NCBI GenBank assembly: GCA_015680685.1
Contig: MNCI01004661.1
Coordinates: forward strand, 1,912,947 to 1,976,946
Length of the DNA stretch: 64,000 nt
From: Gnetum montanum
Lineage: Eukaryota > Streptophyta > Gnetopsida > Gnetales > Gnetaceae
Direction of reading: 5' to 3'
In this document: in pieces, positions 11,564 through 23,325 of the stretch
Layout: the number at the start of each line of letters is the position of its first letter
Numbering within the stretch: the first letter of the stretch is position 1
Notes under the pieces: model-generated
Seen by the model: only the letters and a program-made list of their open reading frames with translations
Told to the model about the DNA's origin: nothing
Databases searched by the model: none
Program-made: the position numbers and the translations under genes

Positions 11564-13318
11564 TGAAACACCATAAATTTTCATGGCATCCTTGCTTCAC
11601 TGGGCCATCGTAATTCAAGCAGCGTCATGTCACTTCAGCAAGAAGTGGATGTTTCGAGTTTAGGTATGCAGTTTGGAAAATTTTCTAGCTAGGTAATTCA
11701 TCTAGTTAATAGCCTACTTAAAAATGATGCAGAGAGTTGTCAACGGTGCTCAAAATGCATAAAAAAGTTTGGTAGGTTTTCTGAGTCAAGGAGTTTTCTA
11801 TGCTACGCCATGCTATATAGCGTAGCAGGCTTCGGGAGACAGTTGTTCAAACAGTCGACCATAAATTATTGCAAGACAAGGTGCTACGCTAGGCCATGCT
11901 ATATAATGTAGCATAGCATAGCAAGAGCAAGATAGGAAGGCTCAGCTTACTTAGTGATTTCAAATGCACTGAGTTAGTGTCTCTAGCCTTCAAAAATAGT
12001 TACTTTGCTCCACTCCAAGTTCTTCAGCAATGGCTCCTTCACCTGAAAGTGGTAAACTTAGCAAAAAATAGGCCATGTCGATTACTACGCTACGCTGCGC
12101 TACGTAGTGTAGCACAATGTAGCAACTTTGCAGGAACAACGAAAGGCATCTCAAAGGGAAGGATTAGCAAGTTTGCAAGATTTACAATGCAAAGGGAAAA
12201 GTTTGTAGGCCATCGACATTTTTGTGACTAAGGCCAACTGCTATGCTACATAGCGTAGCAAATATGCAACAAATAGTCAACACACTTCAAAGGTTTCCAA
12301 CACATGCAGTAGGACGCAACGCAAGTTTTTGTTTCAAACTACTAGCTATGCTATGCTATGCTACATAGCGTAGCATGGCATAACAAGTTGCCATGCTACG
12401 CCCACATGCTACACTACAAAGCACAGCACGGCGTAGCAGACAGTTACACCACATCAATGCACTTCATCTAATTGCATTGTTGGCACACATCTCCAAGCTC
12501 TGATGATGCAATTATAGTGTCGCAAGTTCATAATTACAACATGGTAGGCTTGTCCAATGGACATGCACATCAAACGGTCATCCACACCCATGCAACATAG
12601 ACAAGTCAACATAAGCCCAGGGCATGTGGTGTCCAAAACACATCTTTCGCATGTCCTTGGTCCTATAAATACATCAATGAGCAATGCTTAGAAGGATATT
12701 TTGACAATCTTTCAGTCAATCAGCAAGTTAGTTGGTTCGCTGGTACACCGGCTAGCAAGCAAGCAAGAAATTTAGCATCACATCCCTTAGCATTGTAAAC
12801 ACCTTTTTTGACACTGTAAACAGTTGGCACTCCCGCTTGGCATTTGTTCTGCTCTTTCTTGCTATTCTCATAGCATTTTGCATTCTTGGCTCCCGAATCC
12901 ACATTCAAGTATACAGTTTCCTTACTCTAAACATCCTAGTTACTCTTGGGATCTATGTGCCCCTCAACACCGTGCAACCAATGGTATCCACTTTGATAGA
13001 GTGAAGTCACGTTCTTGAAGCGGTGTATTTTTCTAACTACAATTTACTTTGTTTTCTTGCTTATCATTGCATTTTTACATTATTTTTTGTCTCTTTTTCA
13101 TTTAAAGTTATCATTTTATTCTAGAAGTCTTGTTTGCAAATTATCCATTTACGAAAGGTTATATTAACACCGACTAAGTCCCTGTCTGATCGACTAGATC
13201 ATTCAAGGCACCTCGTTTCCATTTATCCAGCACAACCCTCACATGGATTTGGGGTTAAGACTGTCATGACCAACAACCTTTCGCTATTTTCTAGCCGCCG
13301 ACGTTTTCGATCACAACA
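11564..13318 (+). repeat. 5' LTR of element C (shared with truncated copy C')
   Basis: 1755 bp, starts TGAAACACC, ends GATCACAACA. Matches 40456-42227 throughout. It contains several imperfect palindromes built from GCTACGC and GCGTAGC (for example 11804-11830, 12079-12116, 12240-12261, 12345-12385). A TATA box lies at 12664. It is preceded by a polypurine tract and followed by the primer site, so it serves as the 3' LTR of C' and 5' LTR of C. Confidence 0.9.
12664..12671 (+). promoter_or_regulatory. TATA box in 5' LTR of C
   Basis: TATAAATA in the context GGTCC-TATAAATACATC. The 3' LTR has the same box at 41572-41579. It probably sets the U3/R boundary about 25-35 bases downstream. Confidence 0.7.
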
Positions 13319-13343
13319 GTTTTCTCACGTTAGAAGGAGGGCC
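13319..13343 (+). promoter_or_regulatory. Primer binding site of C (unusual, tRNA not assigned)
   Basis: Directly after the LTR comes GTTTTCTCACG then TTAGAAGGAGGGCC. A has TTTGGCACTAGAAGGAGGGC and D has TTTGACACTAGAAGGAGGGC at the same position. The shared block suggests a primer site of family consensus TTTGGCACTAGAAGGAGGG. I cannot assign the tRNA from memory. The copy in C is the most decayed of the three. Confidence 0.6.
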
Positions 13344-13726
13344 TTTGGTGCCTTTTCCGAGTTTCACGGTAGTCCTGTAAGCTTTCTGTACCCTGATACG
13401 CATTAGTGTAAGCTTGACACCCGTTTGTGGCTTTTTACACGTTGTGCGATGCAAATCGGTCACCTCGATAGTTCCTCAGGAACCCTATAGGACATAAAGC
13501 CTCCGATCGCTAGTTGACTTGCCTATCTTACGGTAGTCTTGCATGCGCTCTGTACCCTATCATGCACTAGCATAATTGTGACACCCTTTTGCAGTTGTTT
13601 ACACATCGTGTGGTACAGATTGATCACTTCAACAATTTCTTGAGAACCCTACAAGACATAATGCCTTTTTGATTACTTTCCAATTTCTTTGTTTTTTTCC
13701 TGTTTGCAAAACTACCTAGCTTAACA

Positions 13727-16700
13727 ATGGCTTCCTTGAGCACCATTGCTAACACCTTCAACATTGAGGTTCCCATCACGGTTCAAGGCACCACTGGTGC
13801 CGAACAATCATTGAACCCAATGCTAGAAACACATTGATCCCTCAGGATTCAAATCCAAGTACTTGAGGGCTTGACCCAGCAGCATGAACGCTATAAATTC
13901 CTTTGTGCAAAGGTGTAGGAAAATCTACCCTTGAATGTACACGAACTCGAAGACAAACATAGCTTCGAGTTCGCTTATTGCGATGGAAAGGAATTTGTTC
14001 CCACTCTTGGCATTACCATCCCTTTGACATAGATAAACCAATGGCTTCTATCCCAACTGATTTAGTTGGTTAGACTTAGGGAGCAACAAGACACGGTGTC
14101 TAACCATGAGGACGCCTTTCAGAATGGATAGGGGAAACTCGATTCCCAATCCAACGAGGGAGGTCAAACCAACCCCGTTACCGTCCCTCCTACCCAGTCC
14201 TTCTAGACCAACCTATTTTCTCTCATTGTTCCCTTCATGATCACGCCTACATTTTTACAACCCACAATTACGTCTGCAATGGGTAGCCATGTTGACCCCT
14301 CAGTGTATCAATGCCCTTTTTCACCTGTTTCACTTGTTTTGTTTGCAGCCACTATCCCTTTGCAATCCATTTATCAATCTATCCTTGTAGCACATCATAT
14401 GCCAATCATGACTACCCTACCACATGTGCACATCGTACCAGCTTCGTAGCTATACACAGCTTCCACTTCCATTCCTACATTCACATCTGTCCCACCATCA
14501 GCGATGGGCCCAGGCCCGTCAACGTGGTAGACCCCATTCTTTGCTCCCCCTACTACACTATCATCGTAGATGACTCACCACATTCGCCAACAGGCCTACC
14601 AAATCCCACAAATGGTACAACCCAATGTAGGGCTATGGTTTGTCCCACTGGCTACACAAATAGTCTATCCCGCAACCCAACCCACGGTTGCCACCCTAAC
14701 AACACCACCTACCGAGTGGTGGATAATGCAGGCTGCACCATCTGTGGCGGCCACCCCAATGGTACCACCGGTGGATCACACTTCCACCCCTTCCACCCCA
14801 CAAATGGAAGCTTCCCCGACAGTTCCAAACCTTCTACATCGTCACAGGGTCTAGACCAAGCGTTCTAGCTCATCTAAAGCCTCACTGAGGAAATAAAACG
14901 CCTCAAGGCTATCGGGTCTGACACGATACAAGTCATGGACTTTTACCAGGACGATCCCATTAGACCTGCCATCCCCACACTAACATTGCCCCCAGGGATA
15001 TATCCCTCCCACACTTTATGAAATACAATGGGGAGGGAGATCCCAACACACATTTGGTCATCTTTAGGTCTGAATCCCTCCTGTTGCAACAATGGCTACA
15101 CATGATTATCTGTGTCTTTGCTATGTCCCTAGTCGGAAAATCTTTAGATTGGTACCGTGCGCTGCCATGCTCATCTATTTCAACCCTAGAGGAGCTTCTG
15201 ACCTAGTTCATGATGCACTTCAAGTATAACTTGAAGCCAAAAATCACGTTGGATCAATTGATGAGCATGAAGCAGGATCCTATAGAGCTGGTCCAAAAGT
15301 TCATCTAGCACTAGAGCACAACCCTTAATAAAATCCATGAGCCCATTGAAGAGGCCCACTTGCTGACCATTTTTAAGGGTGCAATGAACGACTTCATTAA
15401 GTCTAAACTGTACTACCTTGCTTCTTGCACTCTTAGACAAGCCTTCGCTCAGACTAAGAGCATACAAGATGTAGCTGAGACGAGCAAAGACCCGACCTAC
15501 GTTGCTTAGAAAAACACCTTCACAAAGAAGGATAAGGGTAAGGCCCCAACAGCCACAATGGCAGCTGTGGTGGCCGAAGCCAAGCCTAAACCTAATAACA
15601 ATGGTAATAAGAACAACAAGAAACTGACCACACCTACAATTAACCCCATGCCCAAGTAGGGCCACGCATTGCAACCTACCATACCCATGCCTAAGATATC
15701 TGCATAATCTAAACCAAACTTTGAGCATAATGATTGCTCAAAGTATACCCCGCTTCCTCTCAGGCCTTTAGAACTTTTGAAGTAGCTACTGGTAGTGGGG
15801 CACATCCAACACAAGAAGATGTTAGAAGAGAGAGTCAGGAAATACCAACGCTACTGCGAGCTCCTTAGGAGCCCCTCTTTAGCCTTGCCCAATGAGCCCC
15901 CAGTTCCTAAGGGTTTCAAGTTGAATAGGTTTTGTGACTATCATCAACAATGTGATCATAATACAGATTACTGTCTAGCATTGTAGGATGACATCCAAAG
16001 GTTGATTGATCCGGGAAAACTGGTGTTGGATGAAAGCAACCTAGTACGTCCTAGGAATCAATCTCTACATTTCTACATCGACCCCCTCAATGCCAATAAT
16101 GTCGGTTACGTCATTAATTCCATCGGTATTAATAGTGATCCTTGCCCATCCTAGCAACCATTTGTGGTCTGCATGCCTTAGCGTAGCGCACTAGCACCGC
16201 CAGCGTCTAGTCGAAGCTCGTAGCAACCATTTGTCCTAAGGATCCCTCCCTGTGCATCTTTCCCCATGTCATCCATTAGCAGAACCATGCCACCCTACCC
16301 ATTAACACTATTAGCTCCATTTGTCATCAGGGGGCTAACTCCTTCAACAGTCCCCGCCCTGCGCAAGACAGCTAAACAACCTTCTCATCCTAAAAAATGA
16401 GAAATGTGTTTAGCAGGAAAGACGTTGAGGGAAGATACCGCCTCAGGTACTTCCACACCTATGTCTTCACCCCTTATGTCTACGCCCTTGTCACCAAAAA
16501 GGAACGTTGCTACAACTACAGAGTCCATGCCCTCCACCAAAAAGGGTCTGAGCCCAGATCCGAAACTGCCCCTCCTCGAAAAATTCATCTCTTGGGACGA
16601 ATAGAAGAGGAGAAAGGAAGTAAATAGGGGGCTAGCCAAGACCTCTTAGATGCCCTCACTAATGTCAAACAAGCTCTGAAACAAAAAAATACTACGTTGA

Positions 16701-17540
16701 GCTTGTATGACCTAATCATGACATCTGTCCCACACCATGAGGCTCTGGTCTGCATGTTGACAGTGAATCTGATCAACAAAGATATGCCAATGGAAGAGGA
16801 AGCGATCCACTCAATCATGCTGCCCTCCACACCTGTAGAGCCAGAGCAATCCCAATTGACTTTCAGCAATGGTTCCGTTAGGCAAGATCCTAAAAGGGGT
16901 CAAGTGACTACAACACCTCTATTCATCATAGTTCAGGTAGGCCAACATCAGATTCGGAGGGTACCCATCGATGATGGGACCGCCACCAATGTCATCACCT
17001 TCCCCATTATGGATAGGTTAGGCCTAGTCGACCAGATTAAACATGTAACAATGTCATGCCTAAGGTTGTTCAATGGGGCATGGGTCGTGGTGAAGGGCAT
17101 AGTCCACATAGACTTTGTGGCAGGGAATCAGTTTCCCACAAATGCAACATTCATCGTGATTAAGGAAATGCTTGGGTTTAACCTGATCTTAGGGAGATCA
17201 TGACTAGCGTAGCTTAGGGCTATCTCCTCACCTATACAGTAGGATATCCATCTACCTTATGCAGGTAGGGAGGTGATGATCCATGATGACGAGGTAGCGA
17301 TGCAAGCAATCCATAACATAAATATGGAATAGGGCTCAGAGGTTGTAACCTCTGAGAGTTAAGTGCTTGTTGCAGCACACATTGATCATCTAGTAGAGAA
17401 ATCAGCTTAGCAAGCCAGTTCCCAAGATGAGAATGCATGGGCTAAGTTACCCTTCCAAGCATGGGGTAATGATGTAGATGAAGGCCCTGGCAAAGCATCT
17501 TGGCCTTATGTCTTGCTCAATCCACTATGGGTGAAGAAGT
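13727..17540 (+). pseudogene. gag: gag-protease of element C, degenerate
   Basis: Capsid, nucleocapsid and aspartic protease region. The start is an ATG at 13727 (MASLSTIANTFN), matched by A's gag start. A long Pro/Thr-rich N-terminal part leads to the capsid core KYNGEGDPNTHLV (near 15020) and SLDWYRALPCSSIS. A zinc-knuckle of the Tat type, CDYHQQCDHNTDYC, lies near 15940 (the usual Gly before His is Asp). The protease is at about 16890-17203: IDDGTATNVI with the catalytic Asp, and NLILGRS at its end. In-frame stops are many; at 15204, 15306 and 15783 a TAG sits where D has Gln, pointing to CAG-to-TAG decay. It ends in an acidic, Trp-containing tail before the repeat array. Confidence 0.88.
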
Positions 17541-17689
17541 GGTGAAGAAGTAGCTATGCATAGCATAGCAACCTTGCCTAGTTGCCATCCCTTGTACATT
17601 CACCTCCTCTTGGCTTTGCATCTGCATTGATCACCAGTTAGCCATTCTCCAAATCGTTAGGTATCATCCTTTTATCAAGTAACAGCTAG

Positions 17690-17950
17690 AAATGGCCTAA
17701 AAGTACGCTCTAGTAATGGCCCGCAATGGCCTAAAACTATGTTACGCTAGGGCCCAAAATGACCTAAAACTAGAAATGGCCCATAATGGCCTAAAACTAT
17801 GTTACGCCAGGGCCCGAAATGGCCTAAAACTATGTTATGCCACTGCCCAAAATGGCCTAAAACTAGCAATGGCTTGAAATGGCCTAAAATTAGCAAGGGC
17901 CCGAAATGGCCTAGAACTAGCATAAAAGAGCAAAAGTTTAGCATGACATT
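17690..17950 (+). repeat. Tandem array between protease and ORF-X, element C
   Basis: About nine copies of a 27-34 bp unit, GGCCCGAAATGGCCTAAAAC followed by TAGCAAT or TATGTTACGCCA. It lies between the gag-pro end and the 3' end of the antisense ORF-X. The CCGAAATG start of the unit resembles the D unit (TCCGAAATGACGTTAAACTA). Confidence 0.85.
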
Positions 17951-18195
17951 CAGCACGTAAACAATGCATAAGTTAGCATAGAATCAATTCACCTCTTTAT
18001 TCAAAATTTTTGTATTTTAGACAATATTTATAAAAATTTTACAAAAAAATTTCCATGTCATCATGGGTTGTCTCTGCCCACATCATCTTCGCCACTCGCT
18101 TCCGCATCACCCCCTTCTGCATCGCCTTCCCCTATGTTTTTCCCTGCTGCCCCTTCATTCCTTCCCACTGCAGGCCATATGCCATCATCTAGAAC

Positions 18196-18282
18196 CTACA
18201 TCATAACAATGAAGTAGTCAGCTAAGGTAACGCACGCAAGTTACAATAGAGCATAAGCATTGACACATAGAAAGCGACTAAC
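18196..18282 (-). other. Last intron of ORF-X (C)
   Basis: On the minus strand: donor GTTAGT after CTTAG, acceptor GATGTAG, 87 bp, joining to an exon that ends in the acidic tail. The A equivalent is deleted, so conservation cannot be checked here. Confidence 0.55.
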
Positions 18283-19101
18283 CTAAGAAGGATCTGCATC
18301 CGTCTCGAAGGGTATCTAATCTAAACCAAGCCCGAGGTGATGCCAGACTTCCTCTTCAGTAATATCCACCCAATGCTTAATGCTAGGTTCAGTGTCTACA
18401 GCAGCTTTCTCCTTTTCGGCAGTCGTCCACCTCAGTGGTCCCTAAGAAAAGAAGGTGGTTGTTGTCTCTCCTGTGGAAAGGTCCACTTCCCATTCAGGAG
18501 ACTTAGTAACCTTCACCTATCCTAAACTTGTCATAGGCCTCAAAAACGCCAATAGCATCTACAAACACTTTAAGGATGAATGCCTCCACAGAAGCGTCCT
18601 TGTATACTTTACAATAGGAGGCACATTCCAGTTTATACATATGCTTATGGTTCTTCTGGGACTGCCCCCATTCGTAAACTCTTGCACCGTAATCCTTCCA
18701 ATCCTAACACTTCAAGGCGAACAAGTCGATTTGCATCCATTGTTCTATTATTTCGCAGGTGGCTTCATTGTTCTGACGCATGACCGTCTAAAATCTAGCA
18801 TGATCTATCACAGTTGTACACCAATCCCTGTTGTTAGTGTCACGGGCTAGGAGGAACTCGTTCCTCGATTTGAGGTCCTCCACCTCAAAGCTCAGATTAG
18901 CCTTCTCTTCCTTAGCCTTTTGGACCCATTTCCATAGGTCTTCACTGATGCACTTGTACTCCCACAAGGAGCAAGCCGAGTGCAAAGCACATTTTCTTAC
19001 TTCATCATATGCACGATGAGGCACCTCGGTCACTTCAAGAGGGAATGTATGCATGCCACCGACTTTCAAAGGCTGTGTCAGGTCCCATTTGAGTCAAGAG
19101 G

Positions 19102-19205
19102 CTACCACAACATAAAAAGCATATTAGTCGCATTAGCGTAGCAAGGTTAGCGAATTCAAGAAACTGTAGTGTAGCAACATGAGAGCATCTAGCACTACTA
19201 CTTAC
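19102..19205 (-). other. Intron of ORF-X (C), matches A intron 6
   Basis: Minus strand GTAAGT donor after FEVG, acceptor GTGGTAG, 104 bp; contains GCTACACTAC and GCTACGC words like those in the LTRs. Confidence 0.7.
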
Positions 19206-20940
19206 CCACTTCAAAGTCGATCCACTGAAGATGGTTGATCATGTCATCAACGATCCCCTACATAAACATAAACTTATCAGGGGTCTCATCCCATCATTCC
19301 ACAGAAACCAGTGGGGGTCTTGCAATATTAACAGTGGCACCTATCATATAACTAAACATGTTAGCAATAACCGAAATGGGCTATGACAAGGTAGACATAT
19401 TGCCAAAATCACCAGCATCAAATTATAGTTCCCCTCCCTTCTGATTTGGAGTGGTGGTAGCATCCTTGGAAGAAGTCCCCTCTGGGTTGATGTGGACTTC
19501 TCCTTTATTCACAAGAGCTTTGCCTTTTGAGGCACCAACATCCTCGTTATTCACGGGAGATTCCTCTTCATCTGCAAAAATGCTCTCCTCATTAGTAGGA
19601 TTCTACCTAATAACAAGAGCCCTACCTTAGTGGCAAGAGCTCTTTCTTTCTTGACCAGGGCCCTTCTCTTTGAAACTAGGGCCTTCGAGTCTTTATTTGT
19701 CATCCTGTTTTGAGGGCTGACACCTCTTCTTTGCCTTCTTCCTCTACCAAGCAAAAAACGTGTTTGCATTATCTTAAAACAAGTTAGCTTAAAGCAAGTG
19801 CTACACTATGCTGCGCTATCTAGCATAACACTTCGCAGTAGGCATTAGAAAAGTAGGTAAAGAAATAAGCATGGGTAGAAGCGTTTACTAAGGGGGGTTG
19901 CGTCCTCTATAGTTTAAGCTACAATCTCCTCCCCTCTTCTTCTTCAGCGTGAAGGGTTCCCTCAATTAAAGGAAGCCTCTTTCACTACAACTTGCTAGCC
20001 ACAGTCTCGGCTATGAGACGTTTCCCCTGTGACATGCTACCAACTATAGCAAGGGGTATCTCTCCTACGTTGTCTTAGCCACAAAAGTTACGGGCCACCC
20101 GATCCTTAGTCGTCACGAAAAATGACTTCTATAATTTCTTATGGGGGATCTTGGGCTCAGGTGGTCTAGAGGATTTGGCAAATCCATGGTATGGAATTTT
20201 GGTGCAATTTTGCATGATCCAGGCTCCATTCTCATGAACTACCAGAAACTCTACAAAACACCACAAGCAGGCTATGTAAAAGGCATAATGTATATTGGAA
20301 TGAGACTCCAACTTCTTATGGAGCCCCACAATTTCAGTTTGCAGGCCTTTACATATAAAATTAGCCCAATTGTGGCAAGCCTCTTCCTCCATGACCTCAC
20401 GCATTACCCAGGCCTGCTCAATCCCTAGGACCTTCCCCTGGAAAAGTAGCTGGGGGAATGCGCAAGCACAGAAGACAAGGTAAACCTCCCTAGCAGGCCC
20501 TACTTTAAGCTTCTTCATGGGGAGCCCCTTCCGCTACTTGGTAATCCCTAACCACTCCTAAATGTCCTTCTTTTGAAGGGTCAGCTCCCTCTTGCTCTTC
20601 GACCTTATCGGGACGCCATCAGCAGGGATGCTGAAAAGATCTACGAACAGCTGGTCATTGATTTCAATGACCACCCATACACTATGTATGCGGACGTGGA
20701 AGCGGTCTACCCTACCAAAAATGGAGCCAACTAGGGAGAGCACCTCGATGGTAGGGACGATTGGGTTCAAGGCCAGGAACAGATCTATAAACCTAGCCTT
20801 TTGGATGTTCTAGACCAAGGAGTCCAAGATGGCACTACATTTCTAGCACTGGCTCGCATCTATTTCTCCATACTTGAAGTAGATGTTTGCCTCCTAGTTC
20901 TCAATGGCTATCACCATCACCTCCTAGGAATTTTTAGCCC

Positions 20941-21038
20941 CTATAGCAGTTTGCACAAAAGTGTTTATCATGAAAAAACACAGAAGACCCAAAGATTGCA
21001 AAGATACTTAAGCATGTAACACCCTTTGTTTAGCTTAC
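20941..21038 (-). other. Intron 3 of ORF-X (C)
   Basis: Minus strand GTAAGC donor, TGCTATAG acceptor, 98 bp. Flanking exon sequences match those around A intron 3 (7657-7743), including the following GGTGATGGTGATAGCC (GGTTGTGGTGATCGCC in A). Confidence 0.7.
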
Positions 21039-21312
21039 TAGGTTTGTACGGTAACGAGAACGGTGGAAAACTAACTAGAACTTGTTCAACAGTGATCAGT
21101 TTGAAGGGTGCCCACCCCTTATCCAACCAACCCATCTCCTTGCATTTGTCATAGGGAATGGGGTATAGCTTTGGGTAGGTGTGGTACTCATCCCCACATT
21201 GACCAATCACAATTTCATGCAGATTCTCAATAGAAGAGGACTCCTATAGGGTCAACCATGCTGTGGTCAACACACCAGCATTGTCGTGAAGCCCTTCCTT
21301 GTTAATGTAAAA

Positions 21313-21395
21313 CTTGATAACAAGAACATACTATTAGCAAATTGCTAGCATAGCAAGCATCACACAATACAGCAGAACAAGGTTACAAAACTCAC
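21313..21395 (-). other. Intron 2 of ORF-X (C)
   Basis: Minus strand GTGAGT donor, ATCAAG acceptor, 83 bp, same codon position as A intron 2 although the intron bodies are not alike. Confidence 0.72.
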
Positions 21396-21845
21396 CTACC
21401 AGCATAGTAGATGGTCCCTGGTGGGTTTTGGAAGCACATTCCCATATGACACACAACAAACAACATGTTGTAAAGATGGTAGCAGTTGTACTCAGGCATA
21501 CCCTAGATCCAAGACAAACATCTCAAATCTTTGGGATGTTGACTAGATCCTTCCCCCTACCAGCTGCTAATTGCCCCATCCGTCAAAAACCTCAGGATAC
21601 CTCGGCTTGCCCTAGGCAATAGGGTTTTTGTTATGATGACCGCCTCTTCCTCCTCTAAGTATGACCAAATGATCACATTGAAGTGTTGAAGGAGAAATTG
21701 TAAGAACTCCTATGCTCCTTTCCTGAACCAGACCCCCCACAATCCCACACGTGTATGGGAAGGAGGAACATTGGCCAATGGTTTTCTCATGCAACATAGG
21801 ACCCCTATGAATTCTAGAACAATCAGAGTTGGCCTCAATGCTATC

Positions 21846-22388
21846 CTACACAACACAACCAGCAAATGTTGGCATCATGCCCAAGTGCAATACACACATA
21901 GTGTAGCAAGACCTAGAATTTTAGCATATAGCATAACATAACCCTCTTCCTGCACATAGTGTAGCAAGAACGTGAAAGCAATAGCATAGCAAGAATAGCC
22001 TAGTGTAGCAACAGAGCGATTAGCCCTAGCAAAATGATTAGCACTACACCCTGACAAAACACGTGTCACACTATCACGTCATGCACGGCTAAACCCTCTT
22101 GGGGGTCCTACGCTATGCCATTCAAAAGCCAAGTAACTTAAACTATCCAAACCCCCTCAGTTATGACAACTGTGGCGATGGTAGTTTAGGCGACCTTGCA
22201 TGCAACATTAAGCCTAGCGTTGGTGCATACGTCATGGCTGAAATGATGACAGCAGTGGTGCAAAGGCCAAAACAACGACAACGTGATAACAGAAAACACG
22301 AATAACTAAAACTAAATTGCAAAATTGAAAATAGAAAACAAAAATGATAACATAAGCATGAAAAAATAGAGGAGGCATAGCAGCCTAC
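21846..22388 (-). other. Intron 1 of ORF-X (C)
   Basis: Minus strand GTAGGC donor after TTGACCCA, acceptor TGTGTAG, 543 bp. It carries scattered CTACACTA and GCTATGC words, a weaker version of the repeat-rich intron 1 in A (972 bp). Confidence 0.6.
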
Positions 22389-22659
22389 TGGGTCAACGAT
22401 GTGTCCTCCTACACCACGATGCACACTTGTGTCATGCACCCTAAGGTTTTCTTTACCTCCTCAACCTTTGCGAGTGCGAAATGAGTGCATTCTTTCTTTG
22501 GAGCCATCATCCTGCTTCCAAAATTTTCCTTGTTGCTACGCAAAAACCACCTTGCTCTTTGTTAGCACAATCGCTCTACACTCCGCAATCGCTTTGTGCT
22601 CTAAATGTGGGCTCTGCACTCTTACGGTGAGAATAAAAAGCTTACCAGGGTTTAATCCC

Positions 22660-22667
22660 TATTTATG
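22660..22667 (-). promoter_or_regulatory. TATA-like box of antisense ORF-X, element C
   Basis: CATAAATA then GGGATTAAACCC on the minus strand, aligned with TATAAATAGGGGATTACCC of A. It is 157 bases upstream of the ATGATG start. First base has changed from T to C. Confidence 0.55.
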
Positions 22668-22854
22668 GACATAATGGTAAAAAAGGGAAACTTGTCATTC
22701 TCTCTCTCTGTTTAATCCAGGGTTTGTTGTGCAGCGTAGCATGCTCACCATGACATCATAGCAATATTGGCATTAAAACCTTAGCATGCTTCAAGCTAAC
22801 TATTTGCTTCCCCAAAAAACAAAAAATATATATTTTTGGTTTTTACCCATCCAA

Positions 22855-23215
22855 AAAGACCTTAAACTAGCAATGTTAGTGTAGCGGTGGTTTTCTGGTC
22901 CAAAAAGACCTTAAACTAGAAACCCCAATGTAGCATTTCACTCCAGTTTTAACAGTCTGAAAAGACCTTAAACTAGCATTCCTAGCATTTCACTCTAGTC
23001 TTAAGCTAGTAGTTTTGATCAGTTTCGATCGATTACACATATGCAGTCTGCAATGATGTTAAACTAGCAGTTTCACGCTTTCGCATCAGCGGTTTTGCAT
23101 TTCTTAGTAGTTTTGCATTCTTGCATCGACAGTTTTACATTTTACAATTTTGCATCTTCATGCCTTGGTGGTTTGCCATGACTTTGAACTGGAAAATTTT
23201 AACCTGTATGTCATA
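22855..23215 (+). repeat. Tandem array upstream of pol, element C
   Basis: Degenerate direct repeats with CCAAAAAGACCTTAAACTAG repeated three or more times between 22850 and 22980, decaying to GATGTTAAACTAGCAG and GACTTTGAACTGG further on. It lies between the ORF-X promoter and the pol ATG at 23326. Confidence 0.82.
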
Positions 23216-23325
23216 CTTTGCTAGTTGGATCTTATCGTGATTGTGAAAATTTTCATTATACATGATTACTGCGAATAGGTCCTTCTTAACTAGGCTCTCC
23301 TTTCATCTTCGCAAGTTGAGAAAAA

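Larger units (their letters stand above)
18061..22510 (-). pseudogene. ORF-X of element C: multi-exon antisense gene with FCP1/NIF-like domain, coiled coil and acidic tail
   Basis: Opposite to gag and pol of C, between the arrays at 17690 and 22855. Starts ATGATG at 22510, ends TGA at 18061. Introns placed on the minus strand: 22388-21846, 21395-21313, 21038-20941, 19205-19102 and 18282-18196; four of these match A. Exon 2 has TLIVLEFIGVLC, then VWFRKGA-EFLQFLLQHFNVIIWS, LLPRA, KDLRCLSW, YNMLFV-HMG, NPPGTIYYA, the order of motifs in FCP1/NIF-type HAD phosphatases; the motif I Asp is Glu as in A. The large exon 4 (about 20940-20000) holds an unrecognised domain (FGRVDRFHVRIHSVWVVIEI, AWVMREVMEEEACHNWA). 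A coiled-coil exon follows (VPHRAYDEVRKCAL near 19000) and an acidic tail (GDAEGGDAEASGEDD) closes it. Internal stops show it is now dead. Confidence 0.8.

Noticed and set aside
9811-13318. A 3.5-kb LTR for element C starting at the repeat array
   Set aside because: The polypurine tract at 11549-11563 and the TGAAACACC starts of A, C and D place the LTR start at 11564; the block before it is internal 3' DNA in A, C and D.
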